Assembly: GCF_011493005.1 (NCBI RefSeq)
Contig: NZ_CP049157.1
Span: forward strand, 1,550,001 to 1,614,000
Direction of reading: 5' to 3'
From: Caballeronia sp. SBC1
GTDB lineage: Bacteria; Pseudomonadota; Gammaproteobacteria; Burkholderiales; Burkholderiaceae
Length of the DNA: 64,000 nucleotides
Shown here one piece after another: positions 8,990-17,680 of this stretch. A program made the position numbers and the translations under genes. Numbering within the stretch: the stretch's first letter is position 1; each line of letters starts with the position of its first letter. Under the pieces are notes generated by a model that had not been told where the DNA came from, did no database searches, and saw nothing but the letters and a program-made list of their open reading frames with translations.

Positions 8990-10369
8990 TTACTTCGCAT
9001 GAACTTGACGAAACGACGCGCCCGTATGCTCGTCGGGCAACCTCGCGCCGCGGTTGAACAACTTCTCGCGCAGGGTTCCGTCGGCGTAACCAGTCTTGTA
9101 AACACCGCGCGCCTGCAACTCGGGAATCACCAGGTCGATGAAGTCCTCGTAACTTTCGGGCGTCACGGTACGCGTCAGATTAAAGCCGTCGATACCCGTT
9201 TCATCCATCCACGATTCCAGCGCGTCAGCCACTTGCACCGGATCGCCGACAATAGTGGTAAACCGGCCGCCGAGTTTCAACTGATCGAGCAGGCGCCGCA
9301 CGGTCCAACCGGATTGCCCATCTGTCACGCGCTGCACCGACGACTCTATGCCGCGGCTCTTGTGACCGCCCGGCGGTTCGAGTTCGTCATCCAGACCGTT
9401 CTTCGAATAATCGATACCACTGCCCGCCGCAAAGTGCGCCAACCCCGCTTCGGCATTCGCATAACTGGCGTACTCGGCGAACTTCTCCTCGGCTTCGGCC
9501 GTGGTGCGGCCCACCACGACGGTGACGCCCATGAACACCTTGAGACTGGCAGGATCCCGGCCTGCCTCGGCCGCTTGCTTGCGCAATGCATCGACGAGTT
9601 TGCGCGTACCTTCCTTGCTCTGGCTCGATACGAATACGCACTCTGCATGACGGATCGCAAATGCCTGCCCCCGTCCCGACGAACCCGCCTGGAACAACAC
9701 AGGCGTACGTTGCGGCGAGGGTTCGGACAAGTGGTAACCCTCTACATCGTAATAGCGGCCGTGATGGTTGACCTTGTGGATCTTCTGCGGATCCGCGAAC
9801 ACGCGCGCGCTGCGGTCGCGCACAACGGCGTCGTCTTCCCAACTGCCTTCCCAAAGCTTGTAGGTGATGTCGAGGTATTCGTCGGCGCGGTCGTAGCGTT
9901 CGTCGTGGGCAATCTGCCCGGTGAGACCCATCGCGCGCGCGGCGCTGTCGAGGTAGCCGGTCACGATATTCCAGCCGATCCGGCCCTCGGTCAGATGGTC
10001 GAGTGTGGAGAAACGCCGTGCCAGAAGATAGGGCGCTTCGTAAGTCAGGTTCACGGTCACGCCGAACCCAAGATGTTGCGTGACGGCCGCCATGGCTGAA
10101 ACCAGCATCAGGGGATCGTTGACTGGTAACTGTATGGATTCCTTCAGCGTCAGGTCGACCGACGCCTGATAAACGTCATACGTTCCCACGATATCTGCGA
10201 TAAAAAGTCCATCGAACAGCCCGCGTTCAAGTAATTTTGCAAGATCTGTCCAGTATGAAAGCTTTCGGTAATCTTGCGACTGGTCACGCGGATGCGTCCA
10301 TAGACCATGATTGATATGGCCGACACAGTTCATATTGAACGCGTTCAGGAGGATCTTTTTCTTGCTCAT
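8990..10369 (-). CDS. NtaA/DmoA-family FMN-dependent monooxygenase
   Basis: 459 residues, the normal length for the luciferase-like class that uses FMNH2 from a partner reductase (nitrilotriacetate, dimethyl sulfide, dibenzothiophene sulfone or alkanesulfonate-type oxygenation). Family features are LNAFNMNCVGHINHGLW at the N-terminus, GRIGWNIVTGYLDSAARAMG and the late Q-rich segment QVADALESWMDETGIDGFNL. No flavin reductase or sulfonate transporter lies beside it, so the substrate is unknown. Confidence 0.88.
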   Translation of the reverse strand: MSKKKILLNAFNMNCVGHINHGLWTHPRDQSQDYRKLSYWTDLAKLLERGLFDGLFIADIVGTYDVYQASVDLTLKESIQLPVNDPLMLVSAMAAVTQHLGFGVTVNLTYEAPYLLARRFSTLDHLTEGRIGWNIVTGYLDSAARAMGLTGQIAHDERYDRADEYLDITYKLWEGSWEDDAVVRDRSARVFADPQKIHKVNHHGRYYDVEGYHLSEPSPQRTPVLFQAGSSGRGQAFAIRHAECVFVSSQSKEGTRKLVDALRKQAAEAGRDPASLKVFMGVTVVVGRTTAEAEEKFAEYASYANAEAGLAHFAAGSGIDYSKNGLDDELEPPGGHKSRGIESSVQRVTDGQSGWTVRRLLDQLKLGGRFTTIVGDPVQVADALESWMDETGIDGFNLTRTVTPESYEDFIDLVIPELQARGVYKTGYADGTLREKLFNRGARLPDEHTGASFRQVHAK

Positions 10370-10728
10370 GGGAGTGGCACGCGAAGGGCGGGGCGGAAGA
10401 AGGGGAGCGAACGAAGGCCACGAAAACCGCCTACATGAAGCCGTTTTAGCTGCGTTTCAACGATAAAGGCAGCAAGAATGCTTACACAGCTTCAGTGCGT
10501 TGCAAACTATTGAATTCGAATTTGCATTCCATGACACTGCGATTTATCGCGCTGCGTTGCGGCCTGTTGAGCGAAATCGCAGACGCCAGGAGAACCAAAC
10601 CGGGTATAAACCCGCGACAAATTGGGAAGAAAACGGATTTGCCTCTAGCGTGCGTGTCCGGTAAGGTGACGCTTCCGCCATGCAAACCGCATGGGCAGTG
10701 CGTTGTACCCATCTTTGAGAAAACAGAA
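10370..10728. other. Intergenic region ahead of the HU gene
   Basis: 359 bp with no credible gene. It must hold the divergent promoters of the monooxygenase and HU genes. A short hairpin, CGGGT-ATAA-ACCCG, lies at 10601-10614, about 115 bp before the HU start. I could not assign -35/-10 elements confidently. Confidence 0.5.
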
Positions 10729-11004
10729 ATGAACAAGCAAGAACTCGTTGACGCCGTGGCGTCCGCCACCGGCACGAGCAAAGCCGCAGCCGCGGAAGCT
10801 ATCGATGCATTTATCTCTACTGTCACGCAAGCCGTTGTCAGCGGCGACAGCGTTCAGTTCGTCGGTTTCGGCACCTTCAGCACCGGTGCACGTGCCGCGC
10901 GTACGGGCCGCAATCCGAAGACCGGCGACACCATCCAGATCGCTGCTGCAAAGACGGTCAAGTTCACCGCCGGTAAAGCGTTCAAAGATCTCGTCAATCA
11001 GTAA
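10729..11004 (+). CDS. hupB: HU-family DNA-binding protein
   Basis: A 91-residue nucleoid protein that bends DNA. The sequence from [15 protein letters not shown] through [20 protein letters not shown] to the C-terminal [13 protein letters not shown] is a complete HU. The GRNPKTG segment of the DNA-binding arm is present, and it is more HU-like than IHF-like. The start at 10729 gives the usual length; the frame extends upstream to 10495 but that part is unrelated. Monocistronic, followed by a hairpin. Confidence 0.93.
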   Translation: MNKQELVDAVASATGTSKAAAAEAIDAFISTVTQAVVSGDSVQFVGFGTFSTGARAARTGRNPKTGDTIQIAAAKTVKFTAGKAFKDLVNQ

Positions 11005-11015
11005 GAATGACGGAC

Positions 11016-11046
11016 GCGTCCTTGCAGCGTTTTCGGGCAAGGACGC
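11016..11046 (+). terminator. Hairpin downstream of the HU gene
   Basis: Perfect 10-bp arms GCGTCCTTGC / GCAAGGACGC with an 11-nt loop, 12 nt after the HU stop. It lacks a downstream T-run, so termination efficiency is uncertain; mRNA stabilisation is an alternative. Confidence 0.6.
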
Positions 11047-11109
11047 AGTCGAACGGCGGTTAGTTTTATCAGACGAATTCGCCGTATCGATTCAATCATT
11101 GATTCAGCT

Positions 11110-12288
11110 TTAGGAAGCGCGTGTGCTGTCCAGCATGCCGCGCGCCGCCAGGTTGCTATAAAGCGCACGTACCCCGAACGTCCAGGGCGCAATTTCCGTC
11201 GATAAACGCACGGTGTTCACGATCGCGCCCAGCGACGGCGTAGAGATTGTCACCACGTCGCCCAGATGATGCGTGAAACCGCCACCGGGCGTGTCGCGAT
11301 CCTTGATCGGCGAGAACATGGTGCCGAGAAACAACATGAAGCCGTCCGGATACTGATGATGCGCGCCATGCGTCTGCGCAACCAGGTCGGCCGGATCGCG
11401 GCTGATCTCGCGCATGTGGCTGATGCCGTCCAGCACAAATCCATCGTCCGCGCCTTCAATGCGCAGGGACACGCTCGCCTCGCGCACGGTGTCGAGCGTG
11501 AACGTTCCGTCAAACAGCCGCACGAACGGACCGATCGAGCATGAGCCGTTGTTGTCTTTCGCTCGGCCGAGCAGCAAAGCGGAGCGGCCTTCAATATCGC
11601 GCAGGTTGACGTCGTTGCCGAGCGCCGCACCCACGATCGTGCCCGCGCTGTTCACGGCCAGCACGATTTCCGGTTCGGGGTTGTTCCACTTCGAAGTCGG
11701 ATACAAACCCACGTCCGCACCGAATCCAACCGATGACATAGGTTGCGATTTCGAAAATACTTCGGCATCCGGACCAATTCCGACTTCCATGTATTGCGAC
11801 CACGCGCCGCGCCGCTCGAGTTCGGCTTTCAATTTTTCCGCCGCTTCGCAACCGGGTTTTATCTTCGATAAATCCGCACCGATCAACTCGTTGATCATCG
11901 AGCGCGTTTCCTGCGCCTTGCTTGCGTCTCCGCCCGCGTGTTCTTCGATCACGCGTTCGAGCAGGCTTACCGCGAACGTCACGCCGCACGCCTTGATCGC
12001 TTGCACGTCACACGGCGCGAGCAAATGCATTACATGGGCGGATGAATCGAGCGACGCGCTGATCAGCGCCTCCACGGATCCAAGCGACTCGCCTGGTGCA
12101 TGGCGCGCGATCTCTACGGCATCGTCGCGATCGAAAAGATCGGCGGTGGTGGCGACCGTTGATGTGATGTCGATGACTTCGCCGCGCCGAACGACGACCA
12201 CCGACGGCCCGTCTATAGGCGTGGGACGCCAGACGCGGCCGATCAGCAGCGCGTCGTCAAGGTCGGAGGGGAGGTAAGCGTGAGGCAT
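11110..12288 (-). CDS. Fumarylacetoacetate hydrolase-family protein, probable 2-keto-3-deoxy-pentonate dehydratase
   Basis: 392 residues with the C-terminal FAH fold: PEPEIVL (204-210) and GNDVNLRD (224-231) supply the acidic metal ligands, and GFMLFLGTMFSP follows. The long N-terminal part (about 100 residues before CGVTFAVSLLER) is typical of 2-keto-3-deoxy-D-arabinonate dehydratases rather than short FAH hydrolases. It is 54 nt downstream of an IlvD/EDD dehydratase, the partner found in non-phosphorylating pentose pathways leading to 2-oxoglutarate semialdehyde. The start has GGAG 9 nt upstream. The exact sugar acid is inference. Confidence 0.78.
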   Translation of the reverse strand: MPHAYLPSDLDDALLIGRVWRPTPIDGPSVVVVRRGEVIDITSTVATTADLFDRDDAVEIARHAPGESLGSVEALISASLDSSAHVMHLLAPCDVQAIKACGVTFAVSLLERVIEEHAGGDASKAQETRSMINELIGADLSKIKPGCEAAEKLKAELERRGAWSQYMEVGIGPDAEVFSKSQPMSSVGFGADVGLYPTSKWNNPEPEIVLAVNSAGTIVGAALGNDVNLRDIEGRSALLLGRAKDNNGSCSIGPFVRLFDGTFTLDTVREASVSLRIEGADDGFVLDGISHMREISRDPADLVAQTHGAHHQYPDGFMLFLGTMFSPIKDRDTPGGGFTHHLGDVVTISTPSLGAIVNTVRLSTEIAPWTFGVRALYSNLAARGMLDSTRAS

Positions 12289-12342
12289 ATTGTGCGTCTC
12301 CAGAAGGTTTCCAGAAGAATGATGGCCAGGCGTCGGCGCGTC

Positions 12343-14160
12343 TTAGTGGTTGTGGCGCGATTCGCCGCGCGTCTCGACGATGTTCAGATACAGCGTCGCC
12401 GGTTCCAGGCATGCGCCGCTGCCGTGCTGGCCGACCATGCTCCGGTAGATCTGTTCCCACGGTGTCGAGTTCTTCAGTACAGCCGGCTTCCAGGCCGCGC
12501 GGCGTTCGGCGAGTTCAGCTTCCGGGATCATCAGGTCGACCTTGCGCGTCTTCAGGTCAATGCGGATCTTGTCGCCCGATACGAGCAACGCAATCCCGCC
12601 GCCAACGGCCGCTTCCGGTGATACGTTGAGAATGGACGGGCTCGCCGACGTGCCGCTCTGACGGCCGTCGCCGAGCGTTGGCAAGGTGTCGATACCGCGC
12701 TTGAGCAGCGCCGCTGGCGGCTGCATGTTGACCACTTCGGCGCCGCCCGGAAAGCCGACCGGGCCGCAATTGCGGATCACGAGAATCGAACGTTCGTCGA
12801 CGCCGGTTTCCGGGTCTTCAATACGCGCGTGATAGTCCTCCGGGCCTTCGAACACGACGACCTTGCCCTCGAACACATCGGGATGATCCGGGTCGGCGAG
12901 GAAGCGCTTGCGGAACGCCTCGTCGATCACGCTGACCTTCATGACGGCGCTGTCGAAGAGGTTGCCCGAGAGCACGACGTATCCGGCCGACTCTTTCAAC
13001 GGGTTCGCATACGCGCGAATCACTTCGCGATCGGGTACGGGAACGGTGGCGAGGTCTTCGCCCAACGTGCGGCCGGTGACCGTGCGTACGGCGCCGTTGA
13101 GCCTGCCTGCGTCGAACAGTTCCTTCATCACGGCGGGCACACCGCCTGCCCGATGAAACGCTTCGCCAAGGAAACGTCCGGCCGGCTGGCAGTCCACCAG
13201 TAACGGGACCTCGGGACCCAGCCGCTGCCAGTCTTCCAGCGTGTGATCGACACCCATGTGGCGCGCGATGGCGATCATGTGAATCGGACAATTCGATGAA
13301 GCACCCAGCGCGGCCGCCGCGACCACGGCGTTCTCGAATGCGCCCTTGGTCATGATGTCCGATGGACGCAGATTCTCCGCCACCATGCCGACGATACGCT
13401 TGCCGGTCGCATACGCCATCCATCCACGCTCGCGATGCGGCCCGGGAATCGCCGCGCAACCGGGCAGCGACATGCCGAGCGCTTCCGCAAGCGAGTTCAT
13501 GGAGAGCGCTGTGCCCATCGTGTTGCAATGCCCGACCGAGGGCGCGGAAGCAGCCACCATGTCCATGAAGCCGGGGTAGTCGATCTCGCCAGCGGACAAG
13601 CGTTTCCGAGCGTCCCAGATCACCGTGCCGGAGCCGGCAAGCTTGCCGTGATACCAGCCGTCGAGCATCGGTCCGCCGGACAGCACGATGGCGGGAATGT
13701 TGACCGTAGCGGCGGCCATCAGGCACGCGGGCGTGGTCTTGTCGCAGCCGGTGGTGAGGACCACGCCGTCGATCGGATAGCCATGCAGGATTTCAACGAG
13801 ACCGAGATAGGCGAGGTTGCGATCGAGCGCGGCGGTGGGGCGCTTGCCTGTTTCCTGGATCGGGTGAACGGGGAACTCTAGCGGAATGCCGCCTGCGTCG
13901 CGGATGCCGTCGCGTACGCGGCTCGCAAGCTCGAGATGATGGCGGTTGCAGGGAGCGAGATCCGACCCCGTCTGCGCAATGCCGATGATCGGCTTGCCCG
14001 ACTGCAGTTCTTCGCGCGTGATGCCGTAGTTCATGTAGCGCTCAAGATAGAGCGCGGTCATGCCGGGGTTGGAGGGATCGTCGAACCAGCGGCGGCTGCG
14101 CAGACGCGGTGTTGCGGTGTCGTCGGTGTCGTTTGTATGGGTGGAGTTGGATGGGTTCAT
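12343..14160 (-). CDS. IlvD/EDD-family sugar-acid dehydratase
   Basis: 605-residue [Fe-S] dehydratase. Cys71 (SDLAPCNRHH), Cys139 (TTGCDKTTPA) and Cys212 (SVGHCNTMGT) are in the positions that hold the cluster in pentonate dehydratases. The late motif RNCGPVGFPGGAEV is also of the family. The absence of ilv neighbours and the adjoining 2-keto-3-deoxyacid-type dehydratase and LacI regulator favour an L-arabinonate- or D-xylonate-type substrate over dihydroxyacid. The start at 14160 (MNPSNSTHTND) is chosen by family length. Expression probably begins about 290 nt upstream at the LacI-type operator. Confidence 0.85.
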   Translation of the reverse strand: MNPSNSTHTNDTDDTATPRLRSRRWFDDPSNPGMTALYLERYMNYGITREELQSGKPIIGIAQTGSDLAPCNRHHLELASRVRDGIRDAGGIPLEFPVHPIQETGKRPTAALDRNLAYLGLVEILHGYPIDGVVLTTGCDKTTPACLMAAATVNIPAIVLSGGPMLDGWYHGKLAGSGTVIWDARKRLSAGEIDYPGFMDMVAASAPSVGHCNTMGTALSMNSLAEALGMSLPGCAAIPGPHRERGWMAYATGKRIVGMVAENLRPSDIMTKGAFENAVVAAAALGASSNCPIHMIAIARHMGVDHTLEDWQRLGPEVPLLVDCQPAGRFLGEAFHRAGGVPAVMKELFDAGRLNGAVRTVTGRTLGEDLATVPVPDREVIRAYANPLKESAGYVVLSGNLFDSAVMKVSVIDEAFRKRFLADPDHPDVFEGKVVVFEGPEDYHARIEDPETGVDERSILVIRNCGPVGFPGGAEVVNMQPPAALLKRGIDTLPTLGDGRQSGTSASPSILNVSPEAAVGGGIALLVSGDKIRIDLKTRKVDLMIPEAELAERRAAWKPAVLKNSTPWEQIYRSMVGQHGSGACLEPATLYLNIVETRGESRHNH

Positions 14161-14280
14161 GAGTGTGAATGTCTCAGGTTTGTTATATAGGCAACTGCAG
14201 GGCAACTGCGGCGCAACGGCCGCGCGGATTAGCGCGTGTAGTGTGTATTCGGTTAGCAGCGGTTCGCCGTTGAAGAACAC

Positions 14281-14439
14281 TTATAGATTGTCCGGTGCGA
14301 GGCCGGCCATTGCCGTACGGGTTTCTACGGTCGCACTGGATCTGTGCGGTTGCAGCACGACGTTGTCGAGTGCTGCGAAGCCCGAGCCGATCGATGGCTC
14401 GTTCCAGAATACATCGAGTGCGACGCCTTCGCGGCGATG
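14281..14439 (-). pseudogene. C-terminal relic of a D-2-hydroxyacid dehydrogenase
   Basis: The minus strand reads REGVALDVFWNEPSIGSGF and then ALDNVVLQPHRSSATVET, followed by RTAMAGLAPDNL and TAA. This is the end of the NAD-binding domain of D-isomer-specific 2-hydroxyacid dehydrogenases (GxxLDVFxxEP, catalytic-His strand LxPHxGSATxET). Upstream in frame there is a stop (TAA) within about 5 codons, and the first 250 or so residues are missing. It lies between the operator and the IlvD-type gene, so it was probably the first gene of this operon before an internal deletion. Confidence 0.75.
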
Positions 14440-14449
14440 GTTGCAAAAT

Positions 14450-14489
14450 TGTTACCGGTAACAGTATCAAACGCGTTCGGGGATGTCCA
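14450..14489 (-). promoter_or_regulatory. Promoter and GntR/LacI-type operator of the sugar-acid operon
   Basis: TGTTACCGGTAACA at 14450-14463 is a perfect 14-bp palindrome with the central CG typical of LacI-family operators, close to the Escherichia coli GntR/IdnR operator pattern. On the minus strand it overlaps a possible -10 (TACTGT, 14461-14466), 17 bp after a possible -35 (TGGACA, 14484-14489). Binding there would block leftward transcription. The divergent LacI-family gene is the obvious candidate regulator. Confidence 0.7.
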
Positions 14490-14656
14490 GAACAAAAGAG
14501 ACACGACAGAAGGGCGAGACGCGTGAACGCGCTGACTTTGCTTAACGACGCCGTGGGCAAGGGCAGCTAAAGCATCCGGGCCCTCTTGTGCGGCCCAATC
14601 CGTGCCTCCTCGCGCGGTATCATGTCTAGCGTTATTCAACGAGATCAGGCGAGTCA

Positions 14657-15673
14657 ATGTCAGAGTTCATGCCGACGATGGCGGACGTCGCGCGCGTGGC
14701 CGGTGTGTCGAAAATGACCGTGTCGCGCGTGCTGGCCGACCGCGATGTATCCGTAGCCATGCGCGAGCGCGTGCTCGCGGTGATCGAACAATTGGGGTAT
14801 GTGCCGGACGCATCGGCGGGAACGCTGTCGTCCGGGCGCTCGCCGTTCATCGTGGCGCTGGTGCCGTCCATGTCGAGTTCGAATTTCTCAGACACTGTCC
14901 ATAGCTTGAACGCGGCGGTGACGGCGCATGGCCTGCAACTTCTGCTCGGCGATACCGACTACGACCCGAAGCAGGAAGAACAGCTTCTGCGTGTGATGCT
15001 TGCACATCGGCCGGAAGGCGTGATGTTGACCGGCTCGTTTCATACCGTTGCCACGCGGGCGATGCTTAAGCGTTCGAATGTCCCGGTCGTCGAAACATGG
15101 GACGTACCACGCACTCCGATCCAGCAGGCGGTGGGGTTTTCCAACGTCGATGCCGCTTGCGAAATGATGCGCCATCTTCATGAGCGCGGGTATCGGCGGA
15201 TCGCGTTTATCGGCGGCGCGACCAAGCTTGACCGTCGTGGGTTGGACCGGCAAATGGGCTATCGCCAAGGCTTGCGATTGTTCGAGCTGGGTGAGCCGCG
15301 AGTGATTGAGCATGGCGGTTCACCCGTGACCATGAGCCATGGCGGCGAGGCGTTTTCGCACTTGCTCGATGCATGGCCGGATACCGACGCCGTGATGTGC
15401 GTGAGCGATATGTCGGCGTTCGGCGCGCTGATGGAGTGTCATCGGCGGGGGATTTCGGTGCCCAGGCAAATGGCTGTCGCCGGGTTCGGGGACTTTGAAG
15501 TGTCGCGGTATTGCTATCCGAGCATCTCGACGGTGGCGGTCGATCCGCATGCGATCGGCCGGATTGCCGGCGAGATGTTATTGGCGGCGGCCGCGGCTCG
15601 TAAGAGCGGGTTGGAAGGGCTTTCGGAGAAGCGGCGAGTAGAGTTTCAGGTGGTTGTGAGGGAGAGCACCTGA
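14657..15673 (+). CDS. LacI-family transcriptional regulator (GntR/IdnR-like)
   Basis: 338 residues: an N-terminal LacI helix-turn-helix (MADVARVAGVSKMTVSRVLA) with hinge to about residue 65, then a periplasmic-binding-protein-like effector domain. Segments such as SRVL..LGYVPDASAGTLSS and IAGEML resemble the gluconate-type repressors, matching the GntR-like palindrome 190 bp upstream. Divergent from the dehydratase operon, so a local repressor responding to a sugar acid or keto-acid is the natural reading. Alternative starts exist at Met5 and Met8. Confidence 0.87.
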   Translation: MSEFMPTMADVARVAGVSKMTVSRVLADRDVSVAMRERVLAVIEQLGYVPDASAGTLSSGRSPFIVALVPSMSSSNFSDTVHSLNAAVTAHGLQLLLGDTDYDPKQEEQLLRVMLAHRPEGVMLTGSFHTVATRAMLKRSNVPVVETWDVPRTPIQQAVGFSNVDAACEMMRHLHERGYRRIAFIGGATKLDRRGLDRQMGYRQGLRLFELGEPRVIEHGGSPVTMSHGGEAFSHLLDAWPDTDAVMCVSDMSAFGALMECHRRGISVPRQMAVAGFGDFEVSRYCYPSISTVAVDPHAIGRIAGEMLLAAAAARKSGLEGLSEKRRVEFQVVVREST

Positions 15674-16169
15674 GGGCGGTTTTGTCCAGCCGGAAGAACT
15701 ACACACCGGTGCTTTCACCTGCACCGCTATGCGCAAGCGGATCTTTACCACTGACGGCAGACGCCAGTTCGCAGATGCGCTCAGGCAACAGTTATGGGGT
15801 CGGAATGCGGATCGATCAAGGCTGAATCTCGCGACGTGAAGCATTTTGCGAAACTCGGAAACGGCAAGCGCTCGCGCGCATCGAAAGTCCGTCATATCAT
15901 CGAGCTTTGGTGGGGAGGCGGTGCCTGGAATTACCATGATCTGACCGCCGCGACAGGTGCGGCCTTCCAATATGACGAATACGCGATGGGCGCGAGCGGA
16001 TACGTCTTTTTCGCTCAAGGCACCCAGCACGTGAATTGCTTTGACCGACTCGACGACTCGACGACCAGAGTAAGTTGACGGTTTTTCTGCTCATGGACCT
16101 GGCGCCACAACTGCAGGCCCCAAGCGTCGGTCCTTCCTCGCAGTACACGGATAGTGCGGAGGTTTCACC
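15674..16169. other. Intergenic stretch without recognisable gene
   Basis: About 500 bp between the LacI regulator and the aldo/keto reductase. The open frames on both strands (for example 15794-16078 plus and 15578-16030 minus) show no family features or ribosome sites. The composition looks like decayed coding DNA, but I could not name an ancestor. Confidence 0.5.
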
Positions 16170-17111
16170 ATGATTGAGTCTTCCGATTTCCGGAGCAAAA
16201 AGATAGTGCTTAGTCACGGAGGCGGCCGTATGCCCGCGCTCGGATTTGGCACGCTCATTCCTGATGCAGCTACAACTATCAGCGCCACCAGAGACGCGCT
16301 GGAAGCCGGCTATCGACACTTCGATTGTGCCGAGCGATATCGAAACGAGCGCGAGGTGGGCGAAGCTCTGCGGACAGGGCTTGCTGCCGAAGGGATCGCG
16401 CGCGAAGACATCTTCGTGACCACAAAATTGTGGAACTCCAATCATCGGCCCGAGCGTGTGGAACCGGCTTTCGAGGCGAGTCTTGAAAGGCTTGGGCTCG
16501 ACTATCTTGATCTCTATCTGATACACACGCCGTTTGCATTTCAACCAGGAGACGAGCAGGATCCGCGCAATGAAAATGGCGATGTCATCTACGATAAAGG
16601 CGTGACTCTGCTAGACACGTGGAGGGCGATGGAAGCTCTCGTCGACCATGGAAGATGCCGGGCCATCGGACTGTCTGACATCGGCTTGAACGAGTTGCGG
16701 CCTCTCTATGAATCGGCACGAATCAAGCCGGCGGCGGTGCAGGTCGAGGCACATCCGTATCTTCCAGAAACGGAACTTCTCGAGTTCTGCCAGGAGAAAG
16801 GGATAGTGTTTTTGGCCTTTGCGCCATTGGGTCACGGAATCAGGCCGGGGCCGCTTGAGGATCCAGTCATCTCGCAGATTGCCGCGCGAATTGGAAAGGC
16901 GCCAGCACAGGTATTGCTTGCGTGGGCGATCCAGCGTGGCGGGGCTTTGCTCACCACCCCCAAAACTGCGGCGCGAGCGCGTGAGAATTTCGATATCTCC
17001 GCACTTCCGGCAGATGCGTTCGACGAGATCAACCGGATTGAAACGAGGCAGAGGTTCAACGAAGTCGTCAAGACGGGCAGCCCCGGGTTCATTCCGCCAA
17101 GTACGCAATAG
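16170..17111 (+). CDS. Aldo/keto reductase
   Basis: NAD(P)H-dependent (beta/alpha)8-barrel reductase of 313 residues. The catalytic tetrad can be placed at Asp52, Tyr57 (DCAERYRNE), Lys86 (VTTKLW) and His119 (LIHTP). The cofactor-binding end is present as TTPKTAARARENFDI. GGAGG lies 7 nt before the ATG. A SnoaL-like gene follows after 34 nt, so the two are probably co-transcribed. The substrate (small aldehyde or ketone) is not predictable. Confidence 0.9.
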   Translation: MIESSDFRSKKIVLSHGGGRMPALGFGTLIPDAATTISATRDALEAGYRHFDCAERYRNEREVGEALRTGLAAEGIAREDIFVTTKLWNSNHRPERVEPAFEASLERLGLDYLDLYLIHTPFAFQPGDEQDPRNENGDVIYDKGVTLLDTWRAMEALVDHGRCRAIGLSDIGLNELRPLYESARIKPAAVQVEAHPYLPETELLEFCQEKGIVFLAFAPLGHGIRPGPLEDPVISQIAARIGKAPAQVLLAWAIQRGGALLTTPKTAARARENFDISALPADAFDEINRIETRQRFNEVVKTGSPGFIPPSTQ

Positions 17112-17145
17112 CTAGACGTGAAAGAACGATATCTGGAGGCTTTCC

Positions 17146-17529
17146 ATGCAGGAAGAAACAACACGTGAAGCCCTGAATGCGCACTGGCGCGCGTCGGCGG
17201 ACGGCGATCTCGATGCGGAACACGATATTTACGATGACGATGCCATCTGTGACTATCCCCAATCAGGTGAACGAATCATTGGGCGAAGTAATTTGCAGGC
17301 GTTGCGGAGTCATCATCCAGATAAGCCATCAGGTTTCGATGTCAGGCGAATTCAAGGAGAAGGCGGTCTCTGGGTCACGGAATACACCATCACCTATCAG
17401 GGGCGAGCGACCTACACGGTAAGCATCATGGAGTTCTGCAACGGCAAGGTCATTCACGAGACCCAGTATTTTTCGGATTCCTTTGAGGCACCGGGTTGGC
17501 GGAGTCAATGGGTTCAGCCGATCGCGTGA
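17146..17529 (+). CDS. SnoaL-like / NTF2-fold protein
   Basis: 127 residues with the small cone-shaped NTF2-like pattern: helical start, the acidic DGDLDAEHDIYDDDAICDYP, then strands ending in WVTEYTITYQG and the C-terminal VIHETQYFSDSFEAPGWR. Such proteins are isomerases, hydratases or ligand-binding partners. GGAGG precedes the ATG. Its position directly behind the aldo/keto reductase suggests an accessory role in the same reaction, but no function can be assigned. Confidence 0.8.
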   Translation: MQEETTREALNAHWRASADGDLDAEHDIYDDDAICDYPQSGERIIGRSNLQALRSHHPDKPSGFDVRRIQGEGGLWVTEYTITYQGRATYTVSIMEFCNGKVIHETQYFSDSFEAPGWRSQWVQPIA

Positions 17530-17577
17530 CGTCGCGTTGCGGCGAGATAAGGCCGCTAGCTTATTGGTCGTACTCAC

Positions 17578-17594
17578 GTTGGGTCTGACCAAAT
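17578..17594. promoter_or_regulatory. FadR-type operator-like palindrome
   Basis: The core GGTCTGACC (17582-17590) is a perfect palindrome inside GTTGGGTCTGACCAAAT. It resembles the TGGTCNGACCA pattern bound by FadR-subfamily GntR regulators and lies about 90 bp upstream of such a gene. Autoregulation is an inference. Confidence 0.45.
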
Positions 17595-17680
17595 TGCGAC
17601 TCCCCATTCACTCGTCAAAAGTTTTCATATAACATGCAAACCGGATAACCTGAATTGACTGACTGACCCCCCGGAGCCCC

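Noticed and set aside
10601-10614. CGGGT-ATAA-ACCCG hairpin as a riboswitch or operator
   Set aside because: A 5-bp stem is common by chance, and no conserved structure surrounds it.
15794-16078. 94-codon open frame between the LacI and aldo/keto reductase genes
   Set aside because: No ribosome site, no family features, and competing open frames occur on the other strand.
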